Origin: Phascolarctos cinereus
Lineage: Eukaryota; Chordata; Mammalia; Diprotodontia; Phascolarctidae
Reading direction: 5' to 3'
NCBI RefSeq assembly: GCF_002099425.1
Contig: NW_018344185.1
Span: forward strand, 3,351,001 to 3,415,000
Length of the DNA: 64,000 nt
Part shown: positions 1 to 11,659 of the stretch, in pieces
Layout of the letters: every line of letters begins with the position of its first letter
Numbering within the stretch: position 1 is the stretch's first letter
The notes under the pieces: generated by a model
The model's input: only the letters and a program-made list of their open reading frames with translations
What the model was told of the DNA's origin: nothing
The model's database searches: none
Program-made: the position numbers and the translations under genes

Positions 1-153
1 GGAATTGTTAATATTGAAGCCAATATTTGCTGTCACTTTAAAGTATTTATATTTTTCAAAGATTTACAAGGGTTTTGAAGGAAAAGAATGAATATTTGTC
101 TTAGTTTAAATGCATGAAGTTTTAACTCTTGTGAATGTAGCTATCTGGAAACC
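1..153. other. Unassigned AT-rich DNA
   Basis: There is no reading frame or repeat that I can name. It is AT-rich and runs straight into an L1 3' fragment. Confidence 0.4.
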
Positions 154-766
154 TTGCATATCTTTTGACCCAGTGACACCATTATTAGGCCAATACCACA
201 AAGAGTTCAAAGAGGGAGGAAAAAGAGCTGTATGTACAAAAACATTTATAGTAGCTCTTTTTATAATAGCAAAAAAACTAAAAAACTAAAAGGGTAGCCA
301 CCTGCCCACTGGCATTAAGCCCATTGACCAAGCCAATTGTGGTATATGAATATAATGGAATTTTATTGCGTCTGAAGAAATAATGAAATGGATAGTTTTA
401 GAAGAAACTGGGAACCCCTCAGACCTCACCTGGAAGAATGAAGTGAGCAGAATCAGACGAACATCATAAAATGACAACATTATAAAGAAAAGCAACTTTG
501 AAAGACTTTAGAGCTCTGATCTATGCAATAACTGTCCAAGATGGACAGAGAAGTGATGGGCTTAACATGTAGAATGAGACATACATTTTTGGATGTGGCC
601 AACCAGGGAATTTGCTTTTCTTGACTAGGAATATTTATTTATTATGAAGGATTTCTTTTCCCTTTTGGGGGGGGAGAGTGTTGTTTAATTGAGAATGGGC
701 AAGAGGGAAAAGGAAAATAAATGCTTTTTTAATTGGAAGAAAAAATCAATTGAATTTTAAAAAAGG
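154..766 (+). mobile_element. L1 LINE, 3' end fragment (old)
   Basis: The sequence follows the end of marsupial L1 ORF2 and its 3' UTR. A stretch corresponding to the ORF2 C-terminal part (priming text about tacaaaaacatttatagtagc) is followed by the 3' UTR and an A-rich end with aataaatgc. The reading frame is destroyed by many changes. It is 5'-truncated and clearly more diverged than the L1s after 39.9 kb. The same 3' UTR layout recurs at 6.8-7.0 kb. Confidence 0.75.
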
Positions 767-1049
767 AATACATAAGGTTGTTAACTAGAAGTGAACATAA
801 TGTTGCTAGTCATTGAGTTCTTCTGGTCTAAATTTGGAGAGCCCTGATCACTGAAGCCAGGGGGTAGACTTGGAACATTGGAACAGTGCCAGTGGCACTG
901 TTTTTGTTTTTGTTTTTACTGTTTTTCTTAGAAGCACATCTTTTTGTCCTCCATTTGAATTCAGTCGTATTCTTCCTTTTTCTTGCTCACTATTTAGCCA
1001 TAGGAGTTGCTATGTGCTTTTTTCCCTCAACTCAATCAAACAAAGAATA
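767..1049. other. Unassigned DNA
   Basis: Nothing recognisable was found apart from a short TTTTTG run near 900-916. A 63-codon open frame has no family resemblance. Confidence 0.35.
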
Positions 1050-1175
1050 TTGGACTTATAATTAGATATCCTAGATTCAAATCCCAGCTCCATTTCTTAT
1101 AAGCTAAGTTATGGTGCACACTTACTTCATCTTTAAAATGATGATCTCTAAGGTTCTTTCTAGCTCTACAGCCTA
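1050..1175 (+). repeat. MIR-type SINE fragment
   Basis: The order is typical of MIR: an internal promoter-like part around ttcaaatcccagctcc, then a 'cttcatctttaaaatgatgat' region and a 'ctaaggttctttctagctct' segment. It is old and diverged. Confidence 0.6.
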
Positions 1176-1239
1176 TTATCCCAAAGAACATTATGAAGCA
1201 CCTACTATGTACAAAGCACTGATCTAGGCACTAAGGGAG

Positions 1240-1680
1240 ACCACATTTTAGAGTTTAGCTAACCCCACACTTCTGGAATGGAGACATTTGACAAGAGGAT
1301 ATGAGTTGTCACCAGGCCGCCCTGTAAAAGTTTTGGACCACAGCCCACAAAGCATCAAAGAAATATCTCCTGCCCGATAGGATTTCCTTCACCAGAGCAA
1401 AGAAATCTAGTAGCTTTGAGTGATCACGAATAGGAATGGCAGAGATGTAGTCATAACAGTGGATGGTGTGAAACCTGTGGAGACGGAACATATGGAAGAT
1501 ATCAATCTTCCTGGTTCAGGACTCTTTGAGCTGACCATGCCTCCCTTTCATATCACAACACAGCTATTCCTCCTCTACTATTGGGCACACTATAAGGTTA
1601 GTGTCTTTATGAAGTTACTTAGGATGCTAATAAATGAATCCTTTTGGAACTGAAAAGTCATAAGTTCAAAAATTTGCAGT
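1240..1680. other. Unassigned stretch, possible old coding relic
   Basis: Both strands stay open for about 60-77 codons around 1309-1653. The minus-strand frame contains residues ILSGRRY and AVVQNF, which vaguely recall the C-terminal part of mariner-type transposases. On the plus strand an AAG/GTTAGT at about 1596 would serve as a splice donor. Neither reading is supported by a second motif, so I do not call a gene or a transposon. Confidence 0.2.
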
Positions 1681-1683
1681 TGA

Positions 1684-1812
1684 AAGAGATCCCAAAGTCA
1701 TGTAGTCTAACACCCTTCTCCCACCCCCATTTTATAAATGATAAATCTGAGGCCAAAAGGGTCTAAATAACTTGTCTAAGGTCACAAAGGTGTTAAGTAA
1801 ATGGCAGAGCCA
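1684..1812 (+). repeat. MIR-like CORE-SINE fragment
   Basis: It contains the familiar order 'cattttataaatgataaatctgag', 'aacttgtctaaggtcacaaagg' and 'ggcagagccaagatt', which marks the CORE-SINE region shared by MIR and marsupial relatives. Confidence 0.7.
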
Positions 1813-1827
1813 AGATTTTTTTTTTTA

Positions 1828-2092
1828 ACAAGCATTTATTAAGCACTTACTATGTGCCAGACACAATGCTATGGGGTTCAAAAATATTATCTCATTTGAT
1901 CCTCACAACAACCCTGGGAAATAAGGTACTATTATTATCCCCATTTTATAGTTGAGGAAGCTGAGGTAGACAGAAGTTAAGTGATTTGCTGAGGGGCACA
2001 TAGCTAATAAATATCTGAGGCAGGATTTGAACTTAGGTCTTCCTGACCCGAGATTCAGATCTTTCTCAGCTGTGCCACCTAGCTGCCTTTAG
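1828..2092 (+). repeat. THER1/MIR3-type SINE, nearly complete
   Basis: It starts with aacaagcatttattaagcac, runs through the tctcatttgatcctcacaac and cccattttatagttgagg segments, then the 'gatttgaacttaggtcttcc' box, and ends with 'gccacctagctgcc'. All parts of a marsupial THER1-like SINE are present in order. A T-run sits just before its start. Confidence 0.8.
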
Positions 2093-3284
2093 ATTCATAT
2101 AAGTTGTTCAGGGTCTTCTTTATGGTATCAAGACATCAGGACTGCGTCTTCTATACTCCTTTATCATGAAGATGATCTGTAGCCAATCAGATAGATCACA
2201 TCTTTCAGGACCAGAGAGATTTGTGTGGTATAGCTAAAGAGACTGGCTAATGTCTGCAGCAACGAGCAAGTCTATGGGTGAGGTTTCAATTCAAATTTTT
2301 ATTATGAAAACCAATCACTTAGTTGTCTTAATATGTTCTGATTCACTAAGATCTTTGGTATTCATAAGTATGTGAAAATGTGTTGGCATTTTTATAAGCA
2401 TGTTGAATGTCTACATATGCTGCCACTTTAGGAACCTGTACTTGACTGTTACATTCTAATGTTGACACCTATGATCATATTTTAAAGGCTTGTTTAAGGT
2501 AAGTGATGATTACTCCATAATAGAAGTTAAGACAGAATCTTGATTCGTGAAATTGTTAATAGTTCTTTCCTGCTCTGCTCATTAAATGATGTTCTATTTT
2601 TATCTAGAACTTAGATACATTAGTCTTGCTCAGTCTACTCTTAAATTTAATAGAGGAATTTTAGTTCACTCTCTTTGAGGGAGGTAAGGGTTTGGATATC
2701 CCAAAGTTAGTATAAGAAATGTCACATCTCTAAAGTCATTCAATACAACATAGTCCCTACTGGAATGTTTGGTTTCCCAGTGGAAATTCTGGTATGGGCC
2801 CTGAATTGGCTTTGCGCTGTTAGGAACGGAAACAATTTTCAGAATGGGAAGTATCTTGACCAAATGGTTGGCTTACAAAAGGGGTAAGATAAAGGTGCAA
2901 AAATAGAATGATTTTAACCTCTTCTGGATCTTTTCCATTCCATGGTGGAAAAGAAGGGAGTTGTAGTCATTTTCTGAAATGTGGCCAAAAGATATCTATA
3001 GTTGTTCTTGTGGTTTTTGAGGATCGAGGTAGAGAACTTTCAACCTCAAATCTTTAACACTATTTCAAACGTTATAACCACCAGGAAAATACAGTGTGTA
3101 AGTATGTGTATGTGATTGTGTTTTGGGAGCAAGAAAAGGACGTGGAAAGGAAGTTCTTCAAGGCCTGAGGGGCAAAGTAGCAAAGATCACAATTTCCTCA
3201 TCCGAAAACAATGAGTACGTTGGATTGAATGGCTTCTTTGAGCACTAGAGATCTGTGACCGTATGGTGTCATGATCTTAGGTAG
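2093..3284. other. Unassigned, mostly unique DNA
   Basis: There are no coding signals and no clear repeat over about 1.2 kb. It is AT-rich, with short runs only. Confidence 0.35.
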
Positions 3285-3357
3285 TAGCAGTGCCTAACAC
3301 TGTGCCTTGCACATGGTAGGTATTCAAAAAATATTTGTTGATTGACTTGATTGACAG
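3285..3357 (+). repeat. L2 LINE, extreme 3' end
   Basis: The words 'cctaacactgtgccttgcac' and 'ggtattcaaaaaatatttgttg' correspond to the conserved L2 3' terminus. It is about 70 bp long. Confidence 0.65.
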
Positions 3358-3639
3358 AATTCTGGTCTGTGATTAGAATTTAGATCTCTATTTCACAAGT
3401 TAATACATGACTTCATTGGGATCCAGACGGTTATCTCCATAGGACTGTTGGATAAGTGCCCCATGTAGAGTGGAGAAACATCAGGTCTGGGGAAAATTCA
3501 GGTGCAGGGTTGTTGTAAGCAAAGAACTTTATAAATCTTAAAGTGCCGTACGAATGTGATTTCTTATTTATTTGAATTGTACTTAGAGAAATTCCTCCCC
3601 AGAACTTTATACATCATGTTTCACATTGTAGTTGCTCAA

Positions 3640-3832
3640 TAACCATTTGCTCCTTCATCATGTCATAGAACTTTTGAGCTCTGAATGATTTTTAATATCT
3701 TCTAGTCCAATTCCTATATTTTAACATGGAGAGACAATGAACTAGAGAGGGGGAGTGGTTTGCTATTCAGTGATAGAGCTGTCCCTAGAGCACTGGTCTT
3801 TTGACTTCCAGTTTAGTGTTCTTTGAAGTATA
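3640..3832 (+). repeat. MIR-like CORE-SINE fragment (old)
   Basis: A decayed copy of the 'attttagagctggaagggac ... cattttacagatgag' SINE class. The order of blocks is recognisable but strongly diverged. Confidence 0.5.
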
Positions 3833-3874
3833 ATTATTTCTTCCTTTTGTTATTCAAGTATTAATAATAATAAT

Positions 3875-4103
3875 GGGCAGGGAATAGAGCACTCATCTGC
3901 CTGAGTTCAAATCTGGCCTCAGACACTTAACTAGTTGTGTGATCCTGAGTAAGTCATTTGACCCTGTTTTTACCTCAGTTTCCTTATCTGTAAAATGAGC
4001 TGGAGAAGGAAATGGCAAACTAGTCCAGGACTTTTGCCAAGAAAACCCCAAATGGGGTCATGAAGAGTTGGACATGACGGAAATGACTAAACAACAACAA
4101 CAA
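3875..4103 (+). mobile_element. RTE-tailed marsupial SINE
   Basis: The 5' part is a tRNA-derived head (gggcag...gaatagagcactc, then gttcaaatctggcctcag). The middle is CORE-like. The 3' part (gaaaaccccaaatggggtca, then gaagagttggacatgac and an acaacaacaa end) matches the 3' end of the RTE/BovB-like LINE at 25.4 kb. The RTE machinery presumably mobilised it. A GGA microsatellite follows directly. Confidence 0.8.
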
Positions 4104-4105
4104 TA

Positions 4106-4152
4106 GGAGGAGGAGGAGGAGGAGGAGTTAGCAGTTAGTAAGGAGGAGGAGT
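4106..4152 (+). repeat. (GGA)n microsatellite
   Basis: Interrupted run of aggagg units immediately after the SINE tail. Confidence 0.85.
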
Positions 4153-4189
4153 AGCAAAGACAATCGTTTTTATTCAAGCAGTGAGAAGC

Positions 4190-4305
4190 CAGGTGAGTTA
4201 GTAGATAGAGAATTGGTCTCTGAGTCAGGAAAAGCTCTGCCTTTGTTACATAACTGGCCAAGTCACTTAACTTCTCTATGCCCAGGGCAATTCTCTTAGT
4301 TTTAG
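4190..4305 (+). repeat. tRNA-derived SINE fragment
   Basis: It resembles the MAR1-type head: 'gtgagttagtagatagagaa', a 'ctgagtcaggaaaagc' segment and 'ggccaagtcacttaacttct'. It is partial and diverged. Confidence 0.6.
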
Positions 4306-4479
4306 GGAAAGTGTGGGTCTGTATTGGTGGAAGACATTGAAATCACAATTCCATTAAAAATACTTTAAGCAATATTTAAGTTAGTGCAAATATATAGAAT
4401 GTATATATGTAATATGCCATGAAGAAGATATGATAATGGTGGTAAATGACTAATCAAGGAAATCTTTATGATATTATTC

Positions 4480-4700
4480 AGGTGAAAGAGGCAAAATTTA
4501 AGATTAGAGGTAGCAGAATGGCTCCTGCTTACTTACTACATTCACTTATCCTCAGTTTCCTCTCCTGTAAAGTGAGACATGTTGATTATGTGACCTATAA
4601 ATTAGTGAAGGGGAAGGAAGGAAATAAGCCTTAATATAGCACCTACTATATGCCGGGCACTGTGTTAAATACTTTTACAAATATTATCTCATTTGATTGT
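4480..4700 (+). repeat. MIR fragment followed by THER1-type fragment
   Basis: The first half ends with 'ctcagtttcctctcctgtaa', typical of MIR. The second half begins 'gcacctactatatgccgggc' and ends 'attatctcatttgattg', the start of a THER1-like SINE. Confidence 0.6.
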
Positions 4701-6149
4701 TACTAATTCTAAATACTAGGATCTTCTAAGCTCATTAGAAAATGTGCAAAAATCATAGTATAATGACAAGATCACCTCATTGGCACAGCTGGCAATTGTC
4801 ATGGTTACAAATATATCTTATTCTATAGGGCTCAAGTTTTGAGTATATCACCATTGTATTCTTTGTCATTTCCTCTTCTAATTCCACTTTGCTTCAATCG
4901 GTCTCCCCATCTTGATATAGCATTACCATGGGATCTTGAAGGCAAGATTGCTCTTGCTGTGTTATTTATTCCAAATACAACACTCTTTCCCTCTATGTAG
5001 ACTTTCTATGCCCCCTTAATATCACTGGAATTTTTCAAGTGCCTGTCTAAAATTATCCTGGCTCCTGCCAGGGGTGGGCCGCATTAATTCTTCTTAGGAG
5101 TTATAAATCCAGTGTCCCCGCTGGGCCCATTGTTTCAGGTCCAAAAGTGTATGGATTTCAGCTTGAAGATTTTCCTTTCTTCTTTGTTATGAAATGGGTA
5201 ATCTGATCTTGCTGAATGGAAATCCTCATTTGAAGACTTTTTTGGCATTGGACTCCACTTCCAACTCCTGCAACCCTGAGGGTTTTTTTGGGAAAAAGTC
5301 ATTTATAATATCAACATTTCTAGATCATGTTTTAAAGGAGGTTATAGGCATTTGGAGTAACCACATGCCAAAGCTGTCTACTTCTAATCTAACAACCCCC
5401 TAGGTTGAAACCATAGTGAGACTGAGAGACAGGCGGCCAAGAGCTATAAAACTCTTTGGGGATATTTACAATTCCCAAATTCAACCAAAATTGTTTCCAC
5501 TCAAAATTAATACTTGAAAACAGATTTTGAAGCCCAAATTTAGACTAGGCCCTTGGTTCCTTGGATCCACATAGAGACATGGACTTCGAAGTAAATGTGT
5601 TTGGTCTGGGATTGTGGCTGGTTAAACATTAAAAACATTATTGCCTTCTATGTATTTGGTCCTCCTGGGAGAAAAAAAAGTAGGGAGAGGAAAGGACAGT
5701 TTGAATAGATGCTCCATTTTTGGTTTTATGTCAGACTAATATAGTCTTGTTATAGCTAAAGACAAAATGCTGTACAGCGTCCAGAGCCAGGAATGATAAC
5801 CAGGAAATTTATGAACTGTGTTTCTATTTACATTTCTTTTCCTGCCTTTGTTTAAGAGGGACTGAATCAGGTTCTGAGCTAATGGCAATAGAAAACGTGA
5901 TTGTATTTCCTCTATATCTTTTCACCCGCATTTATGTCTCAGCTAGCACATTCATATGTTAACATGTCTAACCAAAATACAAATTCTTACTTAAACCAGT
6001 AATTACCTATAGTAATAAAAGAATAAATAGATACTTAATTCATTAATCTGAAAGTTGCTCTTCCCTACTATGGCCATTAGCCAGTGTTTGGTCTGGTACT
6101 GAAACATCTACATACTGCCTTCCAGTGAAGGGGTTTATGGGTGTTTCCT
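4701..6149. other. Unassigned single-copy-looking DNA
   Basis: About 1.4 kb without a repeat or gene that I can name. The open frame at 5194-5403 has no recognisable domain. The part around 5770-5960 is evenly composed and could be unique sequence. Confidence 0.35.
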
Positions 6150-6262
6150 GGTCAGTTCTCACTTATAGAATAAGGGCTCTGAATTATCATGTCCATTTTA
6201 CAGACGGGGTAATTGGAGACACAGAGAGGTAAAGGGATTTCCCTTGAGTCACACAAATCAAA
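6150..6262 (+). repeat. MIR-like SINE fragment
   Basis: It contains 'tccattttacagacggggta' and an 'agagaggtaaagggatttcc ... gtcacaca' part in CORE-SINE order. Confidence 0.65.
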
Positions 6263-6599
6263 TCCACAGTTTGCAATTCACTTTGTAAATGGGCCATCTG
6301 CATTGCCTGAGTGAGCATGGACGTTGGCACAGCTGCTCTTGCTTATAAGGAGTAATTTTCCTATCCTCTCACACAGTTTCTCGTCTGCACAAGGGGTGTC
6401 CCTTGAAGCCAGTGGAAGAGCTGCTGAAGGAGAGATTTGTTATTGGGAAAGCTGATGAGAATTGAGCGGATGTGGAATGCATTCATATTTATAGGAATGC
6501 TAAGTGACACTTTACGTTATACATTTTGCAACCCATCCCAGGCCTATCCTTTTGGCTTGTTTTTGCCCACCACTCTTTTTCAGAAAACACTTTTAATAT

Positions 6600-6783
6600 G
6601 GCTAAACTGGGCTTTTTCATTCCCGGAATGGGTCTTTTGTTTTCATACCTCTTCAATGTTATATCATTCCCTCTACCTGGAATGCCCTTTTTCCTCTCTC
6701 TGCTTACTAAAGGCTACCCATCCTAAATGCTTGGTTCAAATTCTACTTCCTCCGTGAAAGTTTTCCCTGAACACTCCAGTTAA
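6600..6783 (+). mobile_element. L2 LINE, ORF2 C-terminal fragment
   Basis: The wording 'ccctctacctggaatgccc', then 'ggttcaaattctacttcctc' and 'gaaagttttccctgaacac' follows the well-known end of the L2 reverse-transcriptase ORF, read on the plus strand. The frame is mostly open (ECPFSSLCLLKATHPKC) but short. Confidence 0.7.
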
Positions 6784-6794
6784 AAGTGATACTT

Positions 6795-7012
6795 TCTGAT
6801 GCAACTCACCTCCTGACTGAGAAATGATGGACTCAAGATGCAGAATGAGACATTTACTTTTGGACATGGCCAACTTGGGAATTTGTTCTTCTTGACTCTG
6901 TATATTTGTTTTGAGGGATTTATTTTTCTTTCTTTTTTGTTCAATGGGGGTTTAGGAAAAGATGAGAGAGAAAATAAATGTTGGTAATTGAAAAAAATTA
7001 AATAAAAAATGC
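6795..7012 (+). mobile_element. L1 LINE, 3' UTR fragment
   Basis: It matches the 3' UTR part of the fragment at 0.15-0.77 kb (atgcagaatgagacatttac, ttggacatggccaac, aaataaatgttggtaattg) and ends A-rich. Confidence 0.7.
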
Positions 7013-7017
7013 TTCCT

Positions 7018-7128
7018 GTGTGACTGTGAGCAAAATGCTTTCCCCCTCTGGGCTTCATTTTACTCATCTGCAAAATAAGGGGGCTGGGTAAGATGATTTC
7101 TAAGGCCCTCTCTTCAATACTTTCATTG
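7018..7128 (+). repeat. MIR fragment
   Basis: It shows 'tgtgactgtgagcaaaatgc', 'cattttactcatctgcaaaa' and 'gatgatttctaaggccctc' in the normal order of MIR. Confidence 0.75.
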
Positions 7129-8029
7129 ATCTGTAGATGAGTATACTCTCTAAAATAAAGTATGTCACCATCCACCCACATATTCTTAAGTTGTGCAATT
7201 TTTGCTTGTTTTCCAATAAAATCTTTCTTAGAGGAGCTATCCAGTATATTGGAGGCCTTTTTTCTAGTCCTTTCAGCTTTCTCTGGGTACTAATGTAGCA
7301 CTCTGACTGTCCATCTATTATTCTCCTCTCTTGCTACATAACTGATTCACCTCCTTTTCTGATTGAACTTTCCCTAGATGATACCTCTTACATGACTTCT
7401 TGCACACAAGACCTTCTAACTAATGCACTTCAGCCTACTTACACCTACCGTGCATTTCTCTATCACCCTTTGGGTCAATTACATGTTTTCATTCTTTTGT
7501 ACTTACGGCATTCCATGATTCCCAACATATAATATGCACCACCAAGATAATAATGGATATATTTATTTGTGTCCATTATTGTAAAATAAATTATTGTAAA
7601 ATAGTTAAATGTTTTAAAAATATTTTTATGGCAAAGAATATATGTTTGTACAAATCAGTCAATTAAAATTATGCCCTACAATAGTTTCAAAATAAAATAC
7701 TATAGTAACTTTATTGTAGTCAACAAGAAAATAAGGTCTCAGGGACCTTAAGTCGTACTGAATTTTTCCTTTGGCTTCCTGTGGTTCAGAAATTATTTAC
7801 ATGCTTCAAATGCTTGAATGTTGAAGATTCTGTATTTTCATGTGCTAAGGTCACCTTAAGGATCTCAGTCTTCTCCAGGCCATGGAGAGAGCAATCATGC
7901 TGTTCTGCAGAGAATCAGGGAAAAGGAAATAGCAGTGAAACCACCCCACCCACCCACCCAACTAATGTAATTCAAACATTTGTGTGAAGGGGGTATGGAA
8001 CACTATATTAGGCATATAATAGGATCTGG
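7129..8029. other. Unassigned DNA
   Basis: AT-rich sequence without a recognised element. The short CACC run near 7944-7960 is the only local feature. Confidence 0.3.
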
Positions 8030-8122
8030 TGAGTTATCACATCATAGTTTGAAGAGTTAGACAATACCTTAGAGCTTATCTGCTTCAACCATCTCACTTT
8101 ACAGATGAAGAAACTGAGGGCC
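8030..8122 (+). repeat. MIR-like SINE fragment
   Basis: It ends with 'ctcactttacagatgaagaa' and 'actgagggccaaagg', the conserved centre of the CORE-SINE group. Confidence 0.65.
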
Positions 8123-9116
8123 AAAGGGGGAAACTTGACTTTGAATGTGTAGCTTGTCATCTGCTTTATGTGGGAGAAAATTAAGCTTTGCATGGCTGTT
8201 AGGATTGGGAATGAAATACCTTCACATCCTTGTTTTCATAGTGTCCATCAGGCTCATCAATTCTAAAGGTCTATATTTTTGCCAGGATGGAGGATAGGGG
8301 GAAGGGCATGACAACTTTGTACCTGCTTATGGAGAATAGGATATTTTAAAACACACCTTGTATTTTTAAAGAGCTATCAGATGGTGCTGAGAGCTTTGCA
8401 GACAGCATCACACAACATCTGGACTGTGAAAGTGACTCAGCTCTCATGCTTTCTGTACAGCTGCTGTGGGAAAGATCTTTTTGTCAGGAGATGGGGGAAT
8501 GGTTAGCATGCTTCTCACATCTGGAGTCCTACTGAATTCCTCATTCTCCCACCTCATGCAGAACAGAAATGTAGGTTTTTCAATGAAAATCTGTAAAGAA
8601 ATATTTATAGTTATTTACTCAGGCAAAACCACCACAGCTATTTTTTTTTCTGCTATAGCTAGCAGATTCAGGTAGATGTACCCATTAACAAAGAGGTCAT
8701 ATTTGTCTTTGCTCTCTTTTTCCCCACTCTCTCTTGCCCCCAATTTCCATAGTCCACTCTGCTCTATGGCACCCAAGATAGACCTGGCCATTCATATTGT
8801 CCCCAATGTTCCTGACCTTTCCCAACTTCTTCCCAGCATGAAAAACATCCTTGTCCCAGTCCCCAAAGACTTCAAAGCCTGCTAAGGGACTGAAGCTGAC
8901 CTGAACAATTCATCTGAATTCAGGTGTTAATGGAAGATAATGCCTTGATGTATTATCCCTCCTGGATAACATTGACATTTTAACAGAGGCTTCAAACACC
9001 TTGATCCAAAGCGGGGAGTAATATGGCCATTTCAGGCATGCTAAGAGAAGGTAAGGACTGGTATTTTGGGACTGGGGTAAAGACAAGAAGTGTGTTTTCA
9101 GTGACCTTGAAATCAC
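8123..9116. other. Unassigned DNA
   Basis: No gene or clear repeat. Several 60-70 codon frames occur by chance; none shows a domain or codon pattern. Confidence 0.3.
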
Positions 9117-9722
9117 ATTATGTAGGAGGCTGCCTGTTCTGCCTGTACCCTGACCTTTTGACGCAATCGAGTAATCCTCAATCTGAAGACTGCAAAATTT
9201 GAGGCTCCCAGCCGCAAAATACTTGGGGCCGTTCAGAAAACTCAGAGTAATTTAAATACTAGCATGCACGGACATTTAGGAAGACATTGTGAATCTCGGT
9301 TGGTAACAAACTCGGGGTGTGTGAAGGAGGCACAAGGGGAAGGCTTCAGTGTTTTTGGCAATCAGAGGTGATAAGAAGCAAGGAATACTCAGGATTTCAG
9401 GCAAGGCGGTTTGATTTCTGAACAGCATAAGCCTTTATGGCTGTTGGGAGCTTTTCTGCTCTGCTGGGGTTGTAATTACAGCATCTGAAAGCTTGCGTGA
9501 CATTGCTAATTTTGGAGAAAATGGGACAGTGATATCTAGAACACTCAGGCTCAGGTTTCTGATTATAGCCTCCCTGTATCACCAAATCAAACGCAGCAAT
9601 AGTATAGGCATTAGAAAATATTATTATTAGAGAAATGTTCCTAACGATGGGAATGAAAAATGTAAATGCCAACTCTTTAGAGAGCTTAAAGAGATTAATT
9701 GGAATAATAAAACAACTAAAAG
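9117..9722. promoter_or_regulatory. Candidate conserved non-coding element A
   Basis: About 600 bp free of recognisable repeats. It keeps several CpGs (gacgcaatcgagt, cccagccgcaaaat, ggggccgttcag, ctcggttgg), which is unusual in CpG-poor marsupial DNA. It includes a palindromic GTAATTAC core near 9473. Lack of repeats, retained CpGs and homeodomain-type motifs suggest constrained non-coding DNA. Conservation itself cannot be seen from one sequence. Confidence 0.35.
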
Positions 9723-9811
9723 TCAAATTGGTTATGGAGCTGTAGCTTGAAAATGATGAATTCTATTTGAAGCCTTTTCCATTCTCCTTTGGCAGATTCT
9801 TCTTCCAAAAA

Positions 9812-9868
9812 TAAACAAATAAATAAATAAATAAACAAACAAACAAACAAACAAATAAATAAATAAAT
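9812..9868 (+). repeat. (AAAC/AAAT)n microsatellite
   Basis: Run of aaat units changing to aaac units and back. It may be an old SINE or LINE tail. Confidence 0.9.
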
Positions 9869-10268
9869 GAGTAAAACAGCTCTGTAAGTATCTTCAAATC
9901 TATGAAGGATGCTGACCAAATATTTTTCATTTGTATTAAAAGCTAAATGGCAAAAGAAAAAGCAAATTTTAGTCAGGGAAACTCTTTCTACAGGAACATA
10001 GGGGTTAACATTGAAATATGTAATCAAGGAAGGTTTGAGTAAATCTTCAACAGACAAATTAAGAATGAATCCTGTGAGGAGGCAAGGGTTAAAGGGCTAG
10101 GAGGTGGTTTAGAAGCATTGTTTACAAATGGCATAAAAATGTTGGAAGAAAAATTCAGCTAGCAGAGTTCATATGATACCCCCAAACACTTAGCAGAGAA
10201 GCCATCAACTCCAAGGTTGTTTTATTTATTTCATTGTAAGTAGATGTCATTTAACTGAAGGCAGTATT

Positions 10269-10304
10269 TGTGTGTGTGTGTGTGTGTGTGTTGTGTGTGT
10301 GTGT
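10269..10304 (+). repeat. (TG)n microsatellite
   Basis: TG run with one interruption. Confidence 0.95.
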
Positions 10305-11139
10305 TATTCACCTGCAATCCCAAAACCATCAGTTTTTTGTCAAAACACTGAAGTCAGTGGTGTCACATTGATGCACAGGCAAAGTCACTTCTAGTCCTCA
10401 AATACTGTGATGATACTATTGTAATACTGTAACTTTATATTTGTAGTTTCTACTTCCAAGAAATTTTAGTGGTGTTGATAGAAGAGGGAGAAAGGCTTTT
10501 ATAGTGTGTGGAGGAAAACTCATTTATTCATTCAACAAGCATTTATTAAGACTTGATTTCACCAACATAGGACTAAGGGTTTTTCTCAGTTAAATCTCCA
10601 ACTTCAGCTGCCTAGTGTTCTCTTTCTTCTCTGCACCTCCCTTTACAGTCTGTATCAACAATCAACTATTAATTATTTGTGGTCTTGTTTTGAATTGTCT
10701 TTTGCTCTTTTTGACTCCAATTAGGATGTAAACTTAAGGATAGAAATGATGTCATGGTGTTTTGTTTGTTTGTTTTGGTATTGCTTCAAATGCCTGGTAG
10801 AGAAATAGGCACACTGCAGATGAAGACAAAAAAGACTTCTAAATTTGTGATTTTTTTGAACACCTGGTTTTATTTGATTTACCTAGAACTGAATTTGCCA
10901 CAGGAGTAAGTCATCTCAGGGGCAGCTCTTCAGAAGGCATCATGTAAGGTTATCTCTTGTAGCCCAAGGTGAATAACGCCCCGCCAGTGAATTAGGTCCA
11001 AAAACCATGGTGGCCACAAAGGATAAATCTGAAACTTCAGTGGCCTCTAGAAAACTTCAAGAACCCCACAGGGTGATGTGGTAAGAATCTAACTACTTAT
11101 CCTTAGATGCTTCATCTTTCTATCCTCCGGGAGGGTTGA

Positions 11140-11142
<3 letters not shown>

Positions 11143-11209
<67 letters not shown>
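11143..11209 (+). repeat. (TC)n microsatellite
   Basis: Uninterrupted CT/TC dinucleotide run of about 67 bp. Confidence 0.97.
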
Positions 11210-11210
<1 letters not shown>

Positions 11211-11659
11211 ATAAAGATGTTGGAGCTCACGTATCAAGATCCCATCTGCTGACACCAGATAACTCAACTTTTCATGCAGTGAAGTCATCTTCAGTGGCAA
11301 AGATGGGAGGGTAAGAGTTGAGGTAGGAGGAGGAAGATGTGAAAAAAAATCACCACCTTGAGTTATCAGATTCATGTTTGAAATCTAACAGATCCACCTT
11401 TTTCTCATTTGGGTTTTGAGTCATTCTTAATATCCGCCCCCTAACACTAAATATTTAGAAACCAACAAAAAGATAGAGATGCTGTAGGGCGATGGGGGTG
11501 GTGGAAGAGATGTGTCTAAGGATGAGAGGGGAACGTGGCTCCGTATGGGAGTGTGTTCCTTCTACAATCTAAGAGATACAAATAGAAAGGAGCAGGCACA
11601 ACATAAATATTTCCTATTATGGAGAAACTAAAGTCACAATGGAATCTGTCATGCTTGTG

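Noticed and set aside
1309-1653. Overlapping open frames with mariner-like residues (ILSGRRY) on minus and a possible splice donor on plus
   Set aside because: There is only one short resemblance, with no catalytic motifs, no terminal inverted repeats and no second exon-like signal. Chance is as likely.
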